Shown: piece after piece, positions 41,287-50,447 of the stretch
How the letters are laid out: every line of letters starts with the position of its first letter
Position numbering within the stretch: the first letter of the stretch is position 1
The notes under the pieces: model-generated
The model's database searches: none
What the model saw: only the letters and a program-made list of their open reading frames with translations
Told to the model about the DNA's origin: nothing
Made by a program: the position numbers and the translations under genes
DNA from: an uncultured Eubacteriales bacterium
GTDB lineage: Bacteria > Bacillota > Clostridia > Oscillospirales > CAG-272
Assembly: GCA_902491535.1 (NCBI GenBank)
Contig: CABUHS010000002.1
Span: forward strand, 1-64,000
DNA length: 64,000 bases
Reading direction: 5' to 3'

Positions 41287-43539
41287 TTAGTTTTCGCCGA
41301 GCAGCTCTGCGATCTGTTTTTTGGACAGTGAAATAAGCTCGTTTGCTGCTTCGGTGTCGTGTGAATCGGCAATTATTCTGAGTGAGCATCCGCATTCCGG
41401 AACGATTCTCACGCGCCCGGTCTCTCCGTGATCTATCACGACGCCTTCGCCGTCGGGCGTTCCGATCGAACGCATAATACGTGTTTTCACTCCGTTATCC
41501 GCTTCAATATGCTCCTCCGAAAAATAGAAATCGGGTATTTCTTCACAAAGCTTACGCAGGGGCGTGCCGCGGTCGAGCAGCATACAGATCTTTACCGCGG
41601 CAAACGACGCATCGTATATCCACGGTGTGGATTTGGCACAGCGCCGAGCTTTCTCCTCCGAGTTGTCTGACGGACAGCTTCCGTATTTCGCTACGGTAAT
41701 GTTCCCGCTGCGGAATATCTGTTCAAGACTTGCAGGAACTATATACGGAAGTGCAGCCTGACCTATATTTTCGTGTTTTATCTCATCAAGTGTCAGGACG
41801 GATACCGTGTGCCACATGTCCGCGGTAAAACTGTCGCCTCCCCGTCTGTCGGTTACGCTTAGTTCTGTTCCGGTTCTGTCAATATGAAGAATAATGTCCG
41901 CATCTCTTTCATCAACAGATTCAAATCCGAGTTCGGACAGCGCGCAATAGAGAGGGAAAGTATCGGTATCGCTGTCGGTGTAAACAGAAATCCCGCGCCC
42001 CGGCCGTTTCTTTTTTGTCTCATTTTCCTCGCCTGCTGAGATCAGCGCATTCCGGTAAAGAGTTTCAAGATCGCTGCACTGTTCGGTGTCAGATATATTT
42101 CTTTTTATATCTGTACCGATCGGGCTGTCGAGCGCCGAGGCGAGCGCACGTTCAAAGCTTCTCGGAGGATATAGTCCGCTTCGGTCAAAAAAGGAAACAA
42201 GTACAGTCCGCAGCTTGTCGTCTGCCGGAGATACTGTGCTTTCGTCGCAAAAGCTTACGCGCATAACAAGCTCCATACCGAGACGTGCGGCGGCAAACGA
42301 AGCCATTGCTTCGGTACCCTCTCCGAAATCGTAGGTTGTGCATCCGCCTCCGCTGAGTCCGCAGAGTACGGCATTTTTTGCGAGATGATCGGACGCGGTG
42401 AACCCGCTGATAATACCGACACGGCTGCCGCATCCGACTGCTGATGCAGCGGCAAGACCGAGGCGTATGCATGAAACGGTATCTCCGCTTCCCGACACTC
42501 CTCCGCGTTCAAAGACAAACGGGCTGCCTTCACTGTACCCGGTGCCGTATGTCTGACCGGCATTTATTACAGTTCCTTTTCCGAGTCTCGATCCAGGAAA
42601 CAGAAAGGCGCCGTCCTCAATGCGGCATCCCGAGCCGATAACGCTGCCGTTGCCTACCGTTACATTTTTTCCGATCGTACATCCGTCGCATATTATTGAC
42701 CCGGATATCAGACTGCATGCTCCGATTTTTACATCACTGTAAATTATACTTTCAGATATAGACGATGTGCTGTCGATATCAAACTGTCCTTTGCTCGAAA
42801 AAACATTATATCCGCCTGATATACGCATATTCTCCTTGAAATAATCGGGAATAGAGCCTATGTCGCACCAGTGCGCAGACGTTTCATAACCGAAAAGTTT
42901 TTTTCCGTCTTTCATAAGCGCGGGAAAAAGGTCGCGCGCAAAATCACGTTCTGCGTTTTCCGGAATGCTTTCCATTACTTCGGGATCAATAATATATATT
43001 CCTGTATTTACAGCGTCCGTGAGAACATGCTGCCATGCCGGTTTTTCTATAAATTTTGTTATTCTGCCGTCTCTTCCGCACAGTACGGTTCCATATTCGC
43101 GGGGATCTGCCGCACATGAGAGCGCTACGGTTACATCGGCGTTTTTTTCGGAATGAAACGACATCATTTCCGTTATGTCCGCGTTTGTCATTGCGTCTCC
43201 GCTTATAACCAGAAACGGCTCGCCGTCTGAATATATTTCCGATGCATTTTTTACGCCTCCGGCTGTGCCGAGCGGCAGCTTTTCTTCAAAATAACGCAGC
43301 CGCAGAGTTTTTTCTGCCGAAGTACTTCCGGTGCTGTAGCTTTCTCCGTATCTGTTTTTTATCATGTCGCCGAGATAACGCGTTGTTACTGCGGCTTCGG
43401 ATATATCGTGTTTCATCAGAAGTCTGAAAATGTGTTCTATTACCGGTATGCCGTCCACCTCAACGAGCGGTTTCGGCATACTTTCTGTTATAGGGCGTAG
43501 TCTTGTACCTTCGCCTCCTGCCATTATTACTGCTTTCAG
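41287..43539 (-). CDS. Sugar-1-phosphate nucleotidyltransferase fused to a degenerate phosphomannomutase-like domain
   Basis: An N-terminal NTP-transferase domain (about 1-235; GGEGTRLRPITESMPKPLVEV) is the nucleotide-sugar pyrophosphorylase type. A left-handed hexapeptide helix (about 260-345; IGACSLISGSIICDG...) and a C-terminal phosphohexomutase-like region (about 360-745) follow. The mutase lacks its TASHNP serine loop and DPDxDR metal loop (seen as IILHIDRTG), so it is probably not catalytic. The conserved family start KAVIMAGG lies before the first ATG (43524); the codon at the expected start is CTG (43539) with AAAGGA upstream, so I extend to it. It probably supplies GDP-mannose- or UDP-sugar-like donors for surface glycans. 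Confidence 0.78.
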   Translation of the reverse strand: MKAVIMAGGEGTRLRPITESMPKPLVEVDGIPVIEHIFRLLMKHDISEAAVTTRYLGDMIKNRYGESYSTGSTSAEKTLRLRYFEEKLPLGTAGGVKNASEIYSDGEPFLVISGDAMTNADITEMMSFHSEKNADVTVALSCAADPREYGTVLCGRDGRITKFIEKPAWQHVLTDAVNTGIYIIDPEVMESIPENAERDFARDLFPALMKDGKKLFGYETSAHWCDIGSIPDYFKENMRISGGYNVFSSKGQFDIDSTSSISESIIYSDVKIGACSLISGSIICDGCTIGKNVTVGNGSVIGSGCRIEDGAFLFPGSRLGKGTVINAGQTYGTGYSEGSPFVFERGGVSGSGDTVSCIRLGLAAASAVGCGSRVGIISGFTASDHLAKNAVLCGLSGGGCTTYDFGEGTEAMASFAAARLGMELVMRVSFCDESTVSPADDKLRTVLVSFFDRSGLYPPRSFERALASALDSPIGTDIKRNISDTEQCSDLETLYRNALISAGEENETKKKRPGRGISVYTDSDTDTFPLYCALSELGFESVDERDADIILHIDRTGTELSVTDRRGGDSFTADMWHTVSVLTLDEIKHENIGQAALPYIVPASLEQIFRSGNITVAKYGSCPSDNSEEKARRCAKSTPWIYDASFAAVKICMLLDRGTPLRKLCEEIPDFYFSEEHIEADNGVKTRIMRSIGTPDGEGVVIDHGETGRVRIVPECGCSLRIIADSHDTEAANELISLSKKQIAELLGEN

Positions 43540-43676
43540 ATAAGATCAGTCCTTTCGTTCCGTGATTTTCGGAAAATTTTTCCTCCTGTACTGAATATAT
43601 GCGCATGATATATGTTCATAATATCGTTGTAGAAATAACCTGTGTATTCAGGATACAGAAAGGTTCGGTCGGTATT

Positions 43677-43958
43677 ATGCTTAAAGGATGTCAGCGAAAA
43701 ATAATTATGCTGAAGAATACGGGAAGTAATATATTTGAAGAAGCATATTTTGTTATACGGGACAGCGCGCTTCGCTCTCACGTTTCCGAAGCGGATATGA
43801 TTGCGGAAGCAAACCGTATAATACGTGAAAACGGTACTGCGCAGCTGTCACAGAAAAAATCAAAAAAGAAAGCTGTTGATATTGCGCTGCTTGTCCGTAT
43901 ATTATTTGCCCTTGCCGCACTCGTTTTTGCAGTCGGGTTTCTTTTAAGAGTTTTGTAA
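43677..43958 (+). CDS. Small tail-anchored membrane protein
   Basis: From the ATG at 43677 this is 93 residues: a soluble helical part (SNIFEEAYFVIRDSALRSH...), a basic patch (KKSKKKA) and a C-terminal hydrophobic segment (about 72-92). AGAAAGG lies upstream; a longer frame from 43599 lacks a site. No family was recognised. Confidence 0.6.
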   Translation: MLKGCQRKIIMLKNTGSNIFEEAYFVIRDSALRSHVSEADMIAEANRIIRENGTAQLSQKKSKKKAVDIALLVRILFALAALVFAVGFLLRVL

Positions 43959-43978
43959 ATTTTATCTCGTACATTTAA

Positions 43979-44413
43979 TTACAGATCGTCCTGATCCTGC
44001 ACGGGACGGTCGTCGGAAGCGCAGTCGCCTCCGTCATCGGTGCAGTGCGGACAGCCTGTCCAGCTTCCGTTCGGATCGCTGTCGTTGCCTGTGGAGCGAT
44101 AGGTTTTCGCGGCGCGCTTTCCGCATCCGCAATCTTTTCCTTTTTTTTCTCCGCTGCGGTGGCATGCTTCAGTATCGTTGCGCGGCTGAGTGTCAGGCTC
44201 AAAAGGTCCGATAAACTGTGCCGCGGGGTTTTCGCTCGGACGTTTCGGAATATCGCCGATCGTTTCTTCTGCGAGCGGGGCGCGTGTAGGTGCGTCGTAT
44301 TTTTTTGCACAGCCGAAAAAGTCCTGCGCGGCTTCGGCATCATGGAATTTTATATGATCTATCGAAAATTGCTTTCTTCCGGACGGGTCTTTGCTGTAAT
44401 CTTTTTTACTCAT
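43979..44413 (-). CDS. Small Cys-rich hydrophilic protein
   Basis: This 144-residue protein has several cysteine pairs in the last third (CGCGKR, TGCPHCTDDGGDC) and an acidic end, suggesting metal binding. The middle is Pro/Glu/Asp-rich and probably disordered. It is convergent with the previous gene. No family was recognised. Confidence 0.6.
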   Translation of the reverse strand: MSKKDYSKDPSGRKQFSIDHIKFHDAEAAQDFFGCAKKYDAPTRAPLAEETIGDIPKRPSENPAAQFIGPFEPDTQPRNDTEACHRSGEKKGKDCGCGKRAAKTYRSTGNDSDPNGSWTGCPHCTDDGGDCASDDRPVQDQDDL

Positions 44414-45035
44414 AAAAGCTCCTCTTGTGTTTTTTTATAATGGAATTTTATAATAACATTCGTGATATGCGAACGTTATCCGTTACGGTATTATTTTGTG
44501 CGATAATCCTGTAATTAGTCATAACTGAAGTGATTTTATGATTCAATTAACATATAGTTAATTTATAGCTGCAAATCAGTTCATATAAAAGTGTTAATAT
44601 TATTACATTGTTATTTGTTCGTTTTATGCAGTCCGGAAGCGGCTGCAAAGAAATACATATTCTGTCGAAGCGGCATATTGCTATTTTCGGAAAAGGTTTA
44701 CGAACGCCTATGTAGTCTTGACCGAGACAGCGATGATATCTTTGAGCGGTTGCTGTATGCATGAAAACAAACCGGAATTTGTTTGGTACAGTATGCTGCA
44801 ATACTGATGAAACTGGCTGCGTATTTTCACGGAATAGGTAAATTCGGCATTTATATAATATAGGACGGTCAGGTCATTGTACGCTATGATGACTTATACT
44901 GTTTTATACCTTTTTGATCTTATCTGATATGCCGGAAGCATTTTAACAATCAAAGAATCCGTTTAATTTTTTTATTATTTAAAGAAAGGAGAGCGGTAGC
45001 TTTGTGTATACGCTGCACGGCTGCTGCATAATTTT
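44414..45035. other. Gene-free region upstream of RNase J
   Basis: AT-rich; no convincing frame. AAAGGAGAG at 44984 has no in-frame start for the next gene at proper distance; a TTG nine bases on opens a 9-codon frame ending at 45031, five bases before the RNase J ATG. No stable terminator or repeat was noticed. Confidence 0.5.
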
Positions 45036-46730
45036 ATGGCGAAAACAAAAGGAAAATCAAAAGGAAAAATAAAAGGCAAGCTTAAGGTCGCTATGCTCGG
45101 AGGTCTTAACGAGATCGGAAAGAATATTGCGGTAATTGAATTCGGAAACGATATAATTGTAGTTGATTGCGGTCTCGGTTTTCCAGACGATGACATGCTT
45201 GGTGTTGATCTTGTAATACCGGATGTCAGTTATCTTGAAAAGAACATAGATAAAGTAAGAGGAATTTTTATTACACACGGACATGAGGATCATATAGGTT
45301 CGCTTCCTTATGTACTTCGCACGGTCAATGTCCCGGTATACGGAACCCGTCTTACTCTCGGAATTCTTCAGAGAAAGCTTTCTGAGTACCGCTTTGATAC
45401 GACTCCGGAGCTTGTATGCGTTGAGGCAGGCGAAATTGTTCAGGCAGGCGTATTTTCTATAGAATTTATCAGGGTTAACCATTCAATTGCCGACGCATGC
45501 GCACTGGCGATACGTACTCCGCTCGGTACTATAGTTCATTCGGGAGATTTCAAGCTGGATCTTACTCCTGTTGAGAGTAAAATGATGGATATAACACGTT
45601 TGGGCGAACTTGGAAACGAGGGAGTCCTGCTTCTCATGTGTGAGTCAACAAATGCCGAAAGACCGGGATATACCCCGTCGGAGCGTAAGGTCGGCGCAAC
45701 TCTCGATGAAATATTTCTCAAAAATAAGGATCACCGCATAGTCATAGCGACATTCTCATCGAATGTTCACAGAGTTCAGCAGATAATAAGCAAGAGTGCG
45801 GAATACGGAAGAAAAGTTGCGATCACCGGACGCAGTATGCTTAATATCGTCGGAGTTGCTACAGAACTCGAATATATGAATGTTCCGGACGGCGTTCTGA
45901 TAGATATAAACGATGTAAAGAAATATCCCGCCGAGCAGGTTACCGTTATTACTACGGGAAGCCAGGGCGAGCCAATGAGCGCGCTGTACCGCATGGCGTT
46001 CTGCGACCATGATAAAATTGCTCTCGGAGAAAAAGACCTCGTCGTAATAAGTGCAAGCGCAATTCCCGGAAATGAGAAGATGGTCGACCGCATTATAAAT
46101 GAGCTTCTCCGTCACGGAGTGACTGTATGGAGAAATGCAATGCTTGAGATACATGTTTCAGGCCATGCATGCCAGGAAGAACTTAAGCTTATGCATGCAC
46201 TTACAAAGCCGAAATATTTTATGCCCATTCACGGCGAATACAAGCATATGATCGCACATAAGGAGATCGCTGAGTATATGGGAATGCCGGCGCAGAATAT
46301 TTTTGTGTCTGATATAGGAAAAGTGCTTGAAATAGACGCGGACGGAGCGCGCTTTAACGGAAGTATACCGTCAGGGCGTATAATGGTTGACGGATCTGTT
46401 GTCGGTGACGTCGGAAATATAGTTCTCCGCGACCGCAGGCATCTTTCTCAGGACGGACTTATTGTTGTTGTCGCAACCGTCGATACCGACGAGCGCACGA
46501 TAGTTTCCGGACCGGATATCGTTTCGCGCGGATTTGTATATGTGCGTGAATCCGAGGAAATGATGGAGGAGGTGCGCGATATATCGCGCCGTGCGCTTGA
46601 AGACTGTCTCTATAACGGAATTATCGAATGGACTCAGATGAAGTCTGATGTTAAGGACGATGTTTCGAGATATCTGTACAGCAGAACAAAGAGAAAGCCG
46701 ATGATCCTTCCGGTCATTATGAACGTATAA
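45036..46730 (+). CDS. rnj: Ribonuclease J
   Basis: A metallo-beta-lactamase/beta-CASP ribonuclease with 5' exo- and endonuclease activity, central to mRNA decay and rRNA maturation in Firmicutes. The 564-residue protein has the zinc motif FITHGHEDHIGS (about 77-88), HSGDFKLD, SNVHRVQQII, VVISASAIPGNE, HVSGHACQEELK and MPIHGEYKHM blocks. A basic N-terminal extension (AKTKGKSKGKIKGKLK) precedes the domain. No typical ribosome site lies right before the ATG; translational coupling to the short frame upstream is possible. Confidence 0.93.
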   Translation: MAKTKGKSKGKIKGKLKVAMLGGLNEIGKNIAVIEFGNDIIVVDCGLGFPDDDMLGVDLVIPDVSYLEKNIDKVRGIFITHGHEDHIGSLPYVLRTVNVPVYGTRLTLGILQRKLSEYRFDTTPELVCVEAGEIVQAGVFSIEFIRVNHSIADACALAIRTPLGTIVHSGDFKLDLTPVESKMMDITRLGELGNEGVLLLMCESTNAERPGYTPSERKVGATLDEIFLKNKDHRIVIATFSSNVHRVQQIISKSAEYGRKVAITGRSMLNIVGVATELEYMNVPDGVLIDINDVKKYPAEQVTVITTGSQGEPMSALYRMAFCDHDKIALGEKDLVVISASAIPGNEKMVDRIINELLRHGVTVWRNAMLEIHVSGHACQEELKLMHALTKPKYFMPIHGEYKHMIAHKEIAEYMGMPAQNIFVSDIGKVLEIDADGARFNGSIPSGRIMVDGSVVGDVGNIVLRDRRHLSQDGLIVVVATVDTDERTIVSGPDIVSRGFVYVRESEEMMEEVRDISRRALEDCLYNGIIEWTQMKSDVKDDVSRYLYSRTKRKPMILPVIMNV

Positions 46731-46737
46731 AAAATGC

Positions 46738-46767
46738 GGATGCAGAATTACTGCATCCACTTTTTTT
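46738..46767 (+). terminator. Intrinsic terminator of rnj
   Basis: GGATGCAG/CTGCATCC with loop AATTA, then AC and seven T. Confidence 0.85.
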
Positions 46768-47005
46768 ATAATCATTTTATATTTCTATAGAAAAATGATA
46801 TATTTATTGACATAAATGTAATTATTATGTTATAATAATTGTACTAATAGGTTAAAGTTTTATAAATCATTGTTTCCATGACTGCGGATGCAGTATATAA
46901 TATGAAAGCGGTGATACCCTTGTTTTACTTAATGTTTCGGTAAAATCCCTGTTAATACTATAAATACGACTGAATTTATTATGTTTAAACGAAAGGATAT
47001 GTGAA

Positions 47006-47884
47006 ATGAGGAAACGGCTCAAAACTCTGATAAGCATAATACTGCCGACAGCTTTGTGCGCAGGAGCGATATTTGCATTTTCTGCGGTTGCGGCGAACAA
47101 GTATGATGTTACAGGTGACGGTAGGGTAAACAGCCATGATCTTGTAAACATGATGAAATATCTCTCTGGAGAGATAAAGTATGATCCGGATACCACGGAA
47201 TCCGATAAGGTGACCGATGTGACGAAAGATCCGGACACAACGGAGAACCCCGAAGTTCCAAAGGACACTGATAAGCCTATAATTCCCGATGATCCGAAGG
47301 ACACCGATAATCCTATGATCCCAGACGATCCGAAGGACACGGATAAACCCGTAATTCCCGAAGATCCGAAAGATACCGATACGACACCGACCGAACCTGA
47401 TGTTCCGGCGGCAATAAAGGAGAAAATTCCCGGAGAAGATATGCCGTTTGAGGTCTTTTTTACCGCATCCGCAAATGAATCTGATATAGATAAAAACTTT
47501 GTATTTGATGATGCGTCGGAAGCATTCACATATTTGGATGAAATACTTCGGTACAGTTTTAACATTGGTTTAGAGGAAAAATTACAGCTTGTGTCAGAAG
47601 TAAATACCGAAGAAAAGCGTATAGTGGTTCTTGCAGTTCCTCATACTTCACTGGCGGACAGCACCGATAGACTTACGCAGCTTGCAAAGCTTTCTTTGAA
47701 TGATGGCAAACTCGGTGTTTTATATGCAATAAATGATGCGCCGGATATTGTACAAGATTGTCTTGATGTTTCTTTGATAACTGTTGTTACGGTTGATCGT
47801 GAGACGGCGGAAGCCCTGTCTGCAAATCCCGATGTTGAACTTTATATGTATCGAACAACGAGCGGAGTTTTAAAAAAATATTAA
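47006..47884 (+). CDS. Secreted protein with one dockerin-type repeat and Pro/Asp/Thr repeats
   Basis: This 292-residue protein has a signal peptide (1-31, cleavage near SAVAA). One calcium-binding dockerin-type unit follows directly (DVTGDGRVNSHDLVNMMKYL, about 34-53). A low-complexity stretch with four or five copies of IPDDPKDTD-like units (about 85-125) and a C-terminal domain (130-292) of unknown family come next. True dockerins have two units, usually near the C-terminus; this single N-terminal unit may only bind calcium. Confidence 0.75.
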   Translation: MRKRLKTLISIILPTALCAGAIFAFSAVAANKYDVTGDGRVNSHDLVNMMKYLSGEIKYDPDTTESDKVTDVTKDPDTTENPEVPKDTDKPIIPDDPKDTDNPMIPDDPKDTDKPVIPEDPKDTDTTPTEPDVPAAIKEKIPGEDMPFEVFFTASANESDIDKNFVFDDASEAFTYLDEILRYSFNIGLEEKLQLVSEVNTEEKRIVVLAVPHTSLADSTDRLTQLAKLSLNDGKLGVLYAINDAPDIVQDCLDVSLITVVTVDRETAEALSANPDVELYMYRTTSGVLKKY

Positions 47885-47946
47885 AACTTGCTTGAAATTT
47901 TTAAACCTTTCATGATCAACTTATGAAAACATCATGGGGTTATTAC

Positions 47947-48050
47947 GCCTCGCGCATAAATGCGCGGGGCATCTTTTATTGTGAAGCAAGAATGTTTCGG
48001 GGTACCCTCCCGCAATCTTTGATTGCATCAGCGGTTCGGGTTCTTATTTA
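47947..48050 (+). repeat. 3'-end repeat family, copy 3
   Basis: Hairpin GCCTCGCGCAT/ATGCGCGGGGC is followed by TTTATTGTGAAGCAAGAATG, TTTCGGGG and, after an inserted hairpin (GCAATC/GATTGC), TTCGGGTTCTTATTT. The start and end of the tail match copies 1 and 2. Confidence 0.55.
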
Positions 48051-48092
48051 TATAATGTATTTGTTTCACTGATTGACTTAGCGTTTACTGTA

Positions 48093-48238
48093 TGATATAA
48101 TAACCTCACGGCGCAAGCAAAATCCTTGCGATGCAAGCCTTTTGACGCCTGAGAGAACATTGAATGACTAAATCACGGCTTCGCCGTACCGCACCTTGCG
48201 GTGCTGCTGCGTTTCACGCAGCGATTTATGATATAATT
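48093..48238 (+). repeat. Structured dispersed element, copy R2
   Basis: It is flanked on both sides by TATGATATAAT (11-bp direct repeat). 5' domain: GGCG/CGCC, CAAAA/TTTTG, CTTGC/GCAAG nested. Linker TGAGAGAACATTGAATGAC. 3' domain: TAAATC/GATTTA enclosing ACGGC/GCCGT, GCACC/GGTGC and GCTGCGT/ACGCAGC. It is upstream of the aminopeptidase gene; the rest of 48239-48430 is AT-rich with no supported gene. Confidence 0.82.
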
Positions 48239-48430
48239 AAGCATGCAGTATTTTCCTGTTCAAGGTTTTTATATTAAACAATTCTGTTGTAAAGGCATTT
48301 GCTTAGCGTTTAGCAAAGATATAAGTTTAAAAAATAATTTTAATAATACCAATAAAAATTACCGAATTAAAGGTTTACAATGTGATCATGACCCGACTGT
48401 GATACATTTGCATACCAAAGGAGCGATTTT

Positions 48431-49717
48431 ATGAACGATAGACTGTTTGATTTTATTGAAGCGTGTCCGACACCGTTTCATACGGTGGCTCATACTGCGG
48501 ATATACTTAAAAAAGCCGGATTTACTGAGCTTTGCGAGCGCGACAGCTGGGAGCCTGAACCGGGCAGAGGATACTATATCACAAGAAACGGATCGTCTTT
48601 GATAGCGTTCCGGTTGCCGCCCGACGATTTTGTTGGATTCATGATGGCAGCGGCGCACTGTGACAGTCCGTGTTTCAGAATAAAAGAAAATGCCGAGCTT
48701 AAAGGCGGCGATTGTTCGCGTCTTTCGACAGAGGGATACGGCGGTATGATTTGTTCTTCATGGATGGACAGACCGCTGTCGGTTGCGGGACGTGTAATGC
48801 TGCGAACGGAAAGCGGAGTCAAAACTGTGCTTGCCGATCTCTGCGGAGCGCAGGCCCTGATACCGAATATCGCGATACACATGAACCGATCTGTCAACAG
48901 CGGCGCGTCGTATAATGCGGCGGTGGATATGCTACCGATATATTCATCCGGGACAGAACCCGGAGGATTCAGACGGGCTGTAGCAGCGGCTGTTGGCGCG
49001 AATGAAGAAGATATTCTGTCATGGGATCTTTCTCTCTATGTTCCGCAGCGCGGAACCGAATGGAACGGATTTATTTCAGCGCCTAGACTTGACGATCTTC
49101 AGTGTGCATTCGGCGCGCTTACAGCGTTTCTCGGCGCAGATGACAGCGGAAGCGCAAAGGTTTTTTGCCTGTTTGACAATGAGGAGGTAGGAAGCCGTAC
49201 AAAGCAGGGCGCTGCATCGACATTTCTCACAGATGTGCTTACGCGAATAGTTCGGAGTACCGGAGGCGACGATACCGTGTACAGACGCGCTGTCTCGGAA
49301 AGCTTTCTTGTTTCGTGCGATAATGCACACGCTGTTCATCCGAATCATCCTGAATTTTCTGACAGAAATCATTCGGTATACATGAACGGCGGTATAGTTA
49401 TAAAATATAATGCAAGTCAGAAGTATGCTACCGATGCTGTATCGTCCGCACTGTTCAGACTGATATGCGAGGAAGCCGGGATCCCTGTTCAGCTGTATGC
49501 AAACCGTGCAGACATGGCGGGCGGCTCAACGCTTGGAAATATAGCGAATGAACATGTCTCGCTTAATACGGTTGATATAGGTCTGCCTCAGCTTGCAATG
49601 CATTCTGCATATGAGACTGCGGGGGCGGATGATACGGAAATGCTTGTCCGCGCACTGACGGTATTTTATGAAAAAACTCTTTGTATGGAGAGAGACGGAG
49701 AATATAAGCTGCTTTAG
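48431..49717 (+). CDS. M18 family aminopeptidase
   Basis: A 428-residue zinc aminopeptidase that removes acidic or other N-terminal residues from peptides in the cytoplasm. Signature segments are AAHCDSPCFRIKEN (first metal histidine, about 77), FDNEEVGSRTKQGAAS (metal and catalytic glutamates, about 250), CDNAHAVHPNHPEFSDRNHSVYMNGG (about 297-322) and the C-terminal GGSTLGNIANEHVSLNTVDIGLPQLAMHS. Length and order are as in DNPEP/ApeB-type enzymes. AAAGGAG lies before the ATG. Confidence 0.92.
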   Translation: MNDRLFDFIEACPTPFHTVAHTADILKKAGFTELCERDSWEPEPGRGYYITRNGSSLIAFRLPPDDFVGFMMAAAHCDSPCFRIKENAELKGGDCSRLSTEGYGGMICSSWMDRPLSVAGRVMLRTESGVKTVLADLCGAQALIPNIAIHMNRSVNSGASYNAAVDMLPIYSSGTEPGGFRRAVAAAVGANEEDILSWDLSLYVPQRGTEWNGFISAPRLDDLQCAFGALTAFLGADDSGSAKVFCLFDNEEVGSRTKQGAASTFLTDVLTRIVRSTGGDDTVYRRAVSESFLVSCDNAHAVHPNHPEFSDRNHSVYMNGGIVIKYNASQKYATDAVSSALFRLICEEAGIPVQLYANRADMAGGSTLGNIANEHVSLNTVDIGLPQLAMHSAYETAGADDTEMLVRALTVFYEKTLCMERDGEYKLL

Positions 49718-49741
49718 GCGGCATTTACAGGAGAAGACCGA

Positions 49742-50212
49742 ATGGATTTTAAAACAAATGTTATGCGCGTGATCGAGAGCAAAAAAATTAAGTATAAGGC
49801 GCATTGCTACGCGGATACCGACGCGGTGAGCGGAACGGAGATCGCTGAGATTCTCGGCGAGGATCCGGCACATGTTTTCAAAACGCTTGTTACAGTGGGA
49901 AAAAGCGGGGCAAATTATGTGTTTATGGTTCCCGTTGCAGAGGAACTTGATCTGAAAAAGGCGGCTAAAGCTGTCGGGGAAAAGTCTATAGAAATGCTGA
50001 AATCCAAAGATTTGCTTCCTTTAACAGGATATATACACGGCGGATGTTCTCCTATAGGGATGAAGAAATTTTTCAGAACGACAGTCCATATGAGTGCAAC
50101 CGAATTTGAAACGGTATTTTTCAGTGCGGGAAAGATAGGGTATCAGATAGAAATGCCGATATTTGACCTTGAAAAGATAATCCGTCTCGGATATGCCGAT
50201 CTTATAGTTTGA
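49742..50212 (+). CDS. ybaK: YbaK/EbsC-type Cys-tRNA(Pro) deacylase
   Basis: A 156-residue editing enzyme that removes Cys wrongly loaded on tRNA(Pro). The family's KTNVMRVIESKKIKYK start, HVFKTLV (with the catalytic lysine), VPVAEELDLKKAAKA, GYIHGGCSPIGMKK and EFETVFFSAG...IEMPIFDLEKII blocks are present. 24 bases after the aminopeptidase gene; probably one operon. Confidence 0.9.
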   Translation: MDFKTNVMRVIESKKIKYKAHCYADTDAVSGTEIAEILGEDPAHVFKTLVTVGKSGANYVFMVPVAEELDLKKAAKAVGEKSIEMLKSKDLLPLTGYIHGGCSPIGMKKFFRTTVHMSATEFETVFFSAGKIGYQIEMPIFDLEKIIRLGYADLIV

Positions 50213-50302
50213 AACTACAAATAAGTTTCGCTTATGGACGGTAAATTTTACGTATAAATATTCGCAATCTTTATAAAAGCTATTCCATTTTCAGAAAATA
50301 TG

Positions 50303-50447
50303 TGGTATAATAACCTCACGGCGTTTGCAAAAGCCTTGCAAAACAAGCCTTTTGACGCCTGAGAGAACATTGAATCATCAATTTGAGCTATCGCTCTGCG
50401 GCTTTGCCGCGCATTGTGCCTGCGGCACAATGAAATTGTGTTATAAT
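50303..50447 (+). repeat. Structured dispersed element, copy R3 (first of a tandem pair)
   Basis: It begins GGTATAATAACCTCAC. 5' domain: GGCG/CGCC, CAAAA/TTTTG, CTTG/CAAG. Linker TGAGAGAACATTGAATCAT. 3' domain: CAATTT/AAATTG enclosing GAGC/GCTC, GCGGC/GCCGC and CATTGTGCC/GGCACAATG. The final TATAATA is shared with the start of copy R4. Confidence 0.82.

Noticed and set aside
44547..44801. Minus-strand frame of 84 codons upstream of RNase J
   Set aside because: No ribosome site and biased, unlikely composition; it lies in an otherwise gene-free AT-rich region.
47220..47400. Short tandem DNA repeats
   Set aside because: They encode the IPDDPKDTD-like low-complexity linker of the dockerin-type protein; no independent element is needed.
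48243..48434. Open frame of 63 codons between repeat R2 and the aminopeptidase gene
   Set aside because: No ribosome site, AT-rich random composition and it overlaps the start region of the aminopeptidase gene.
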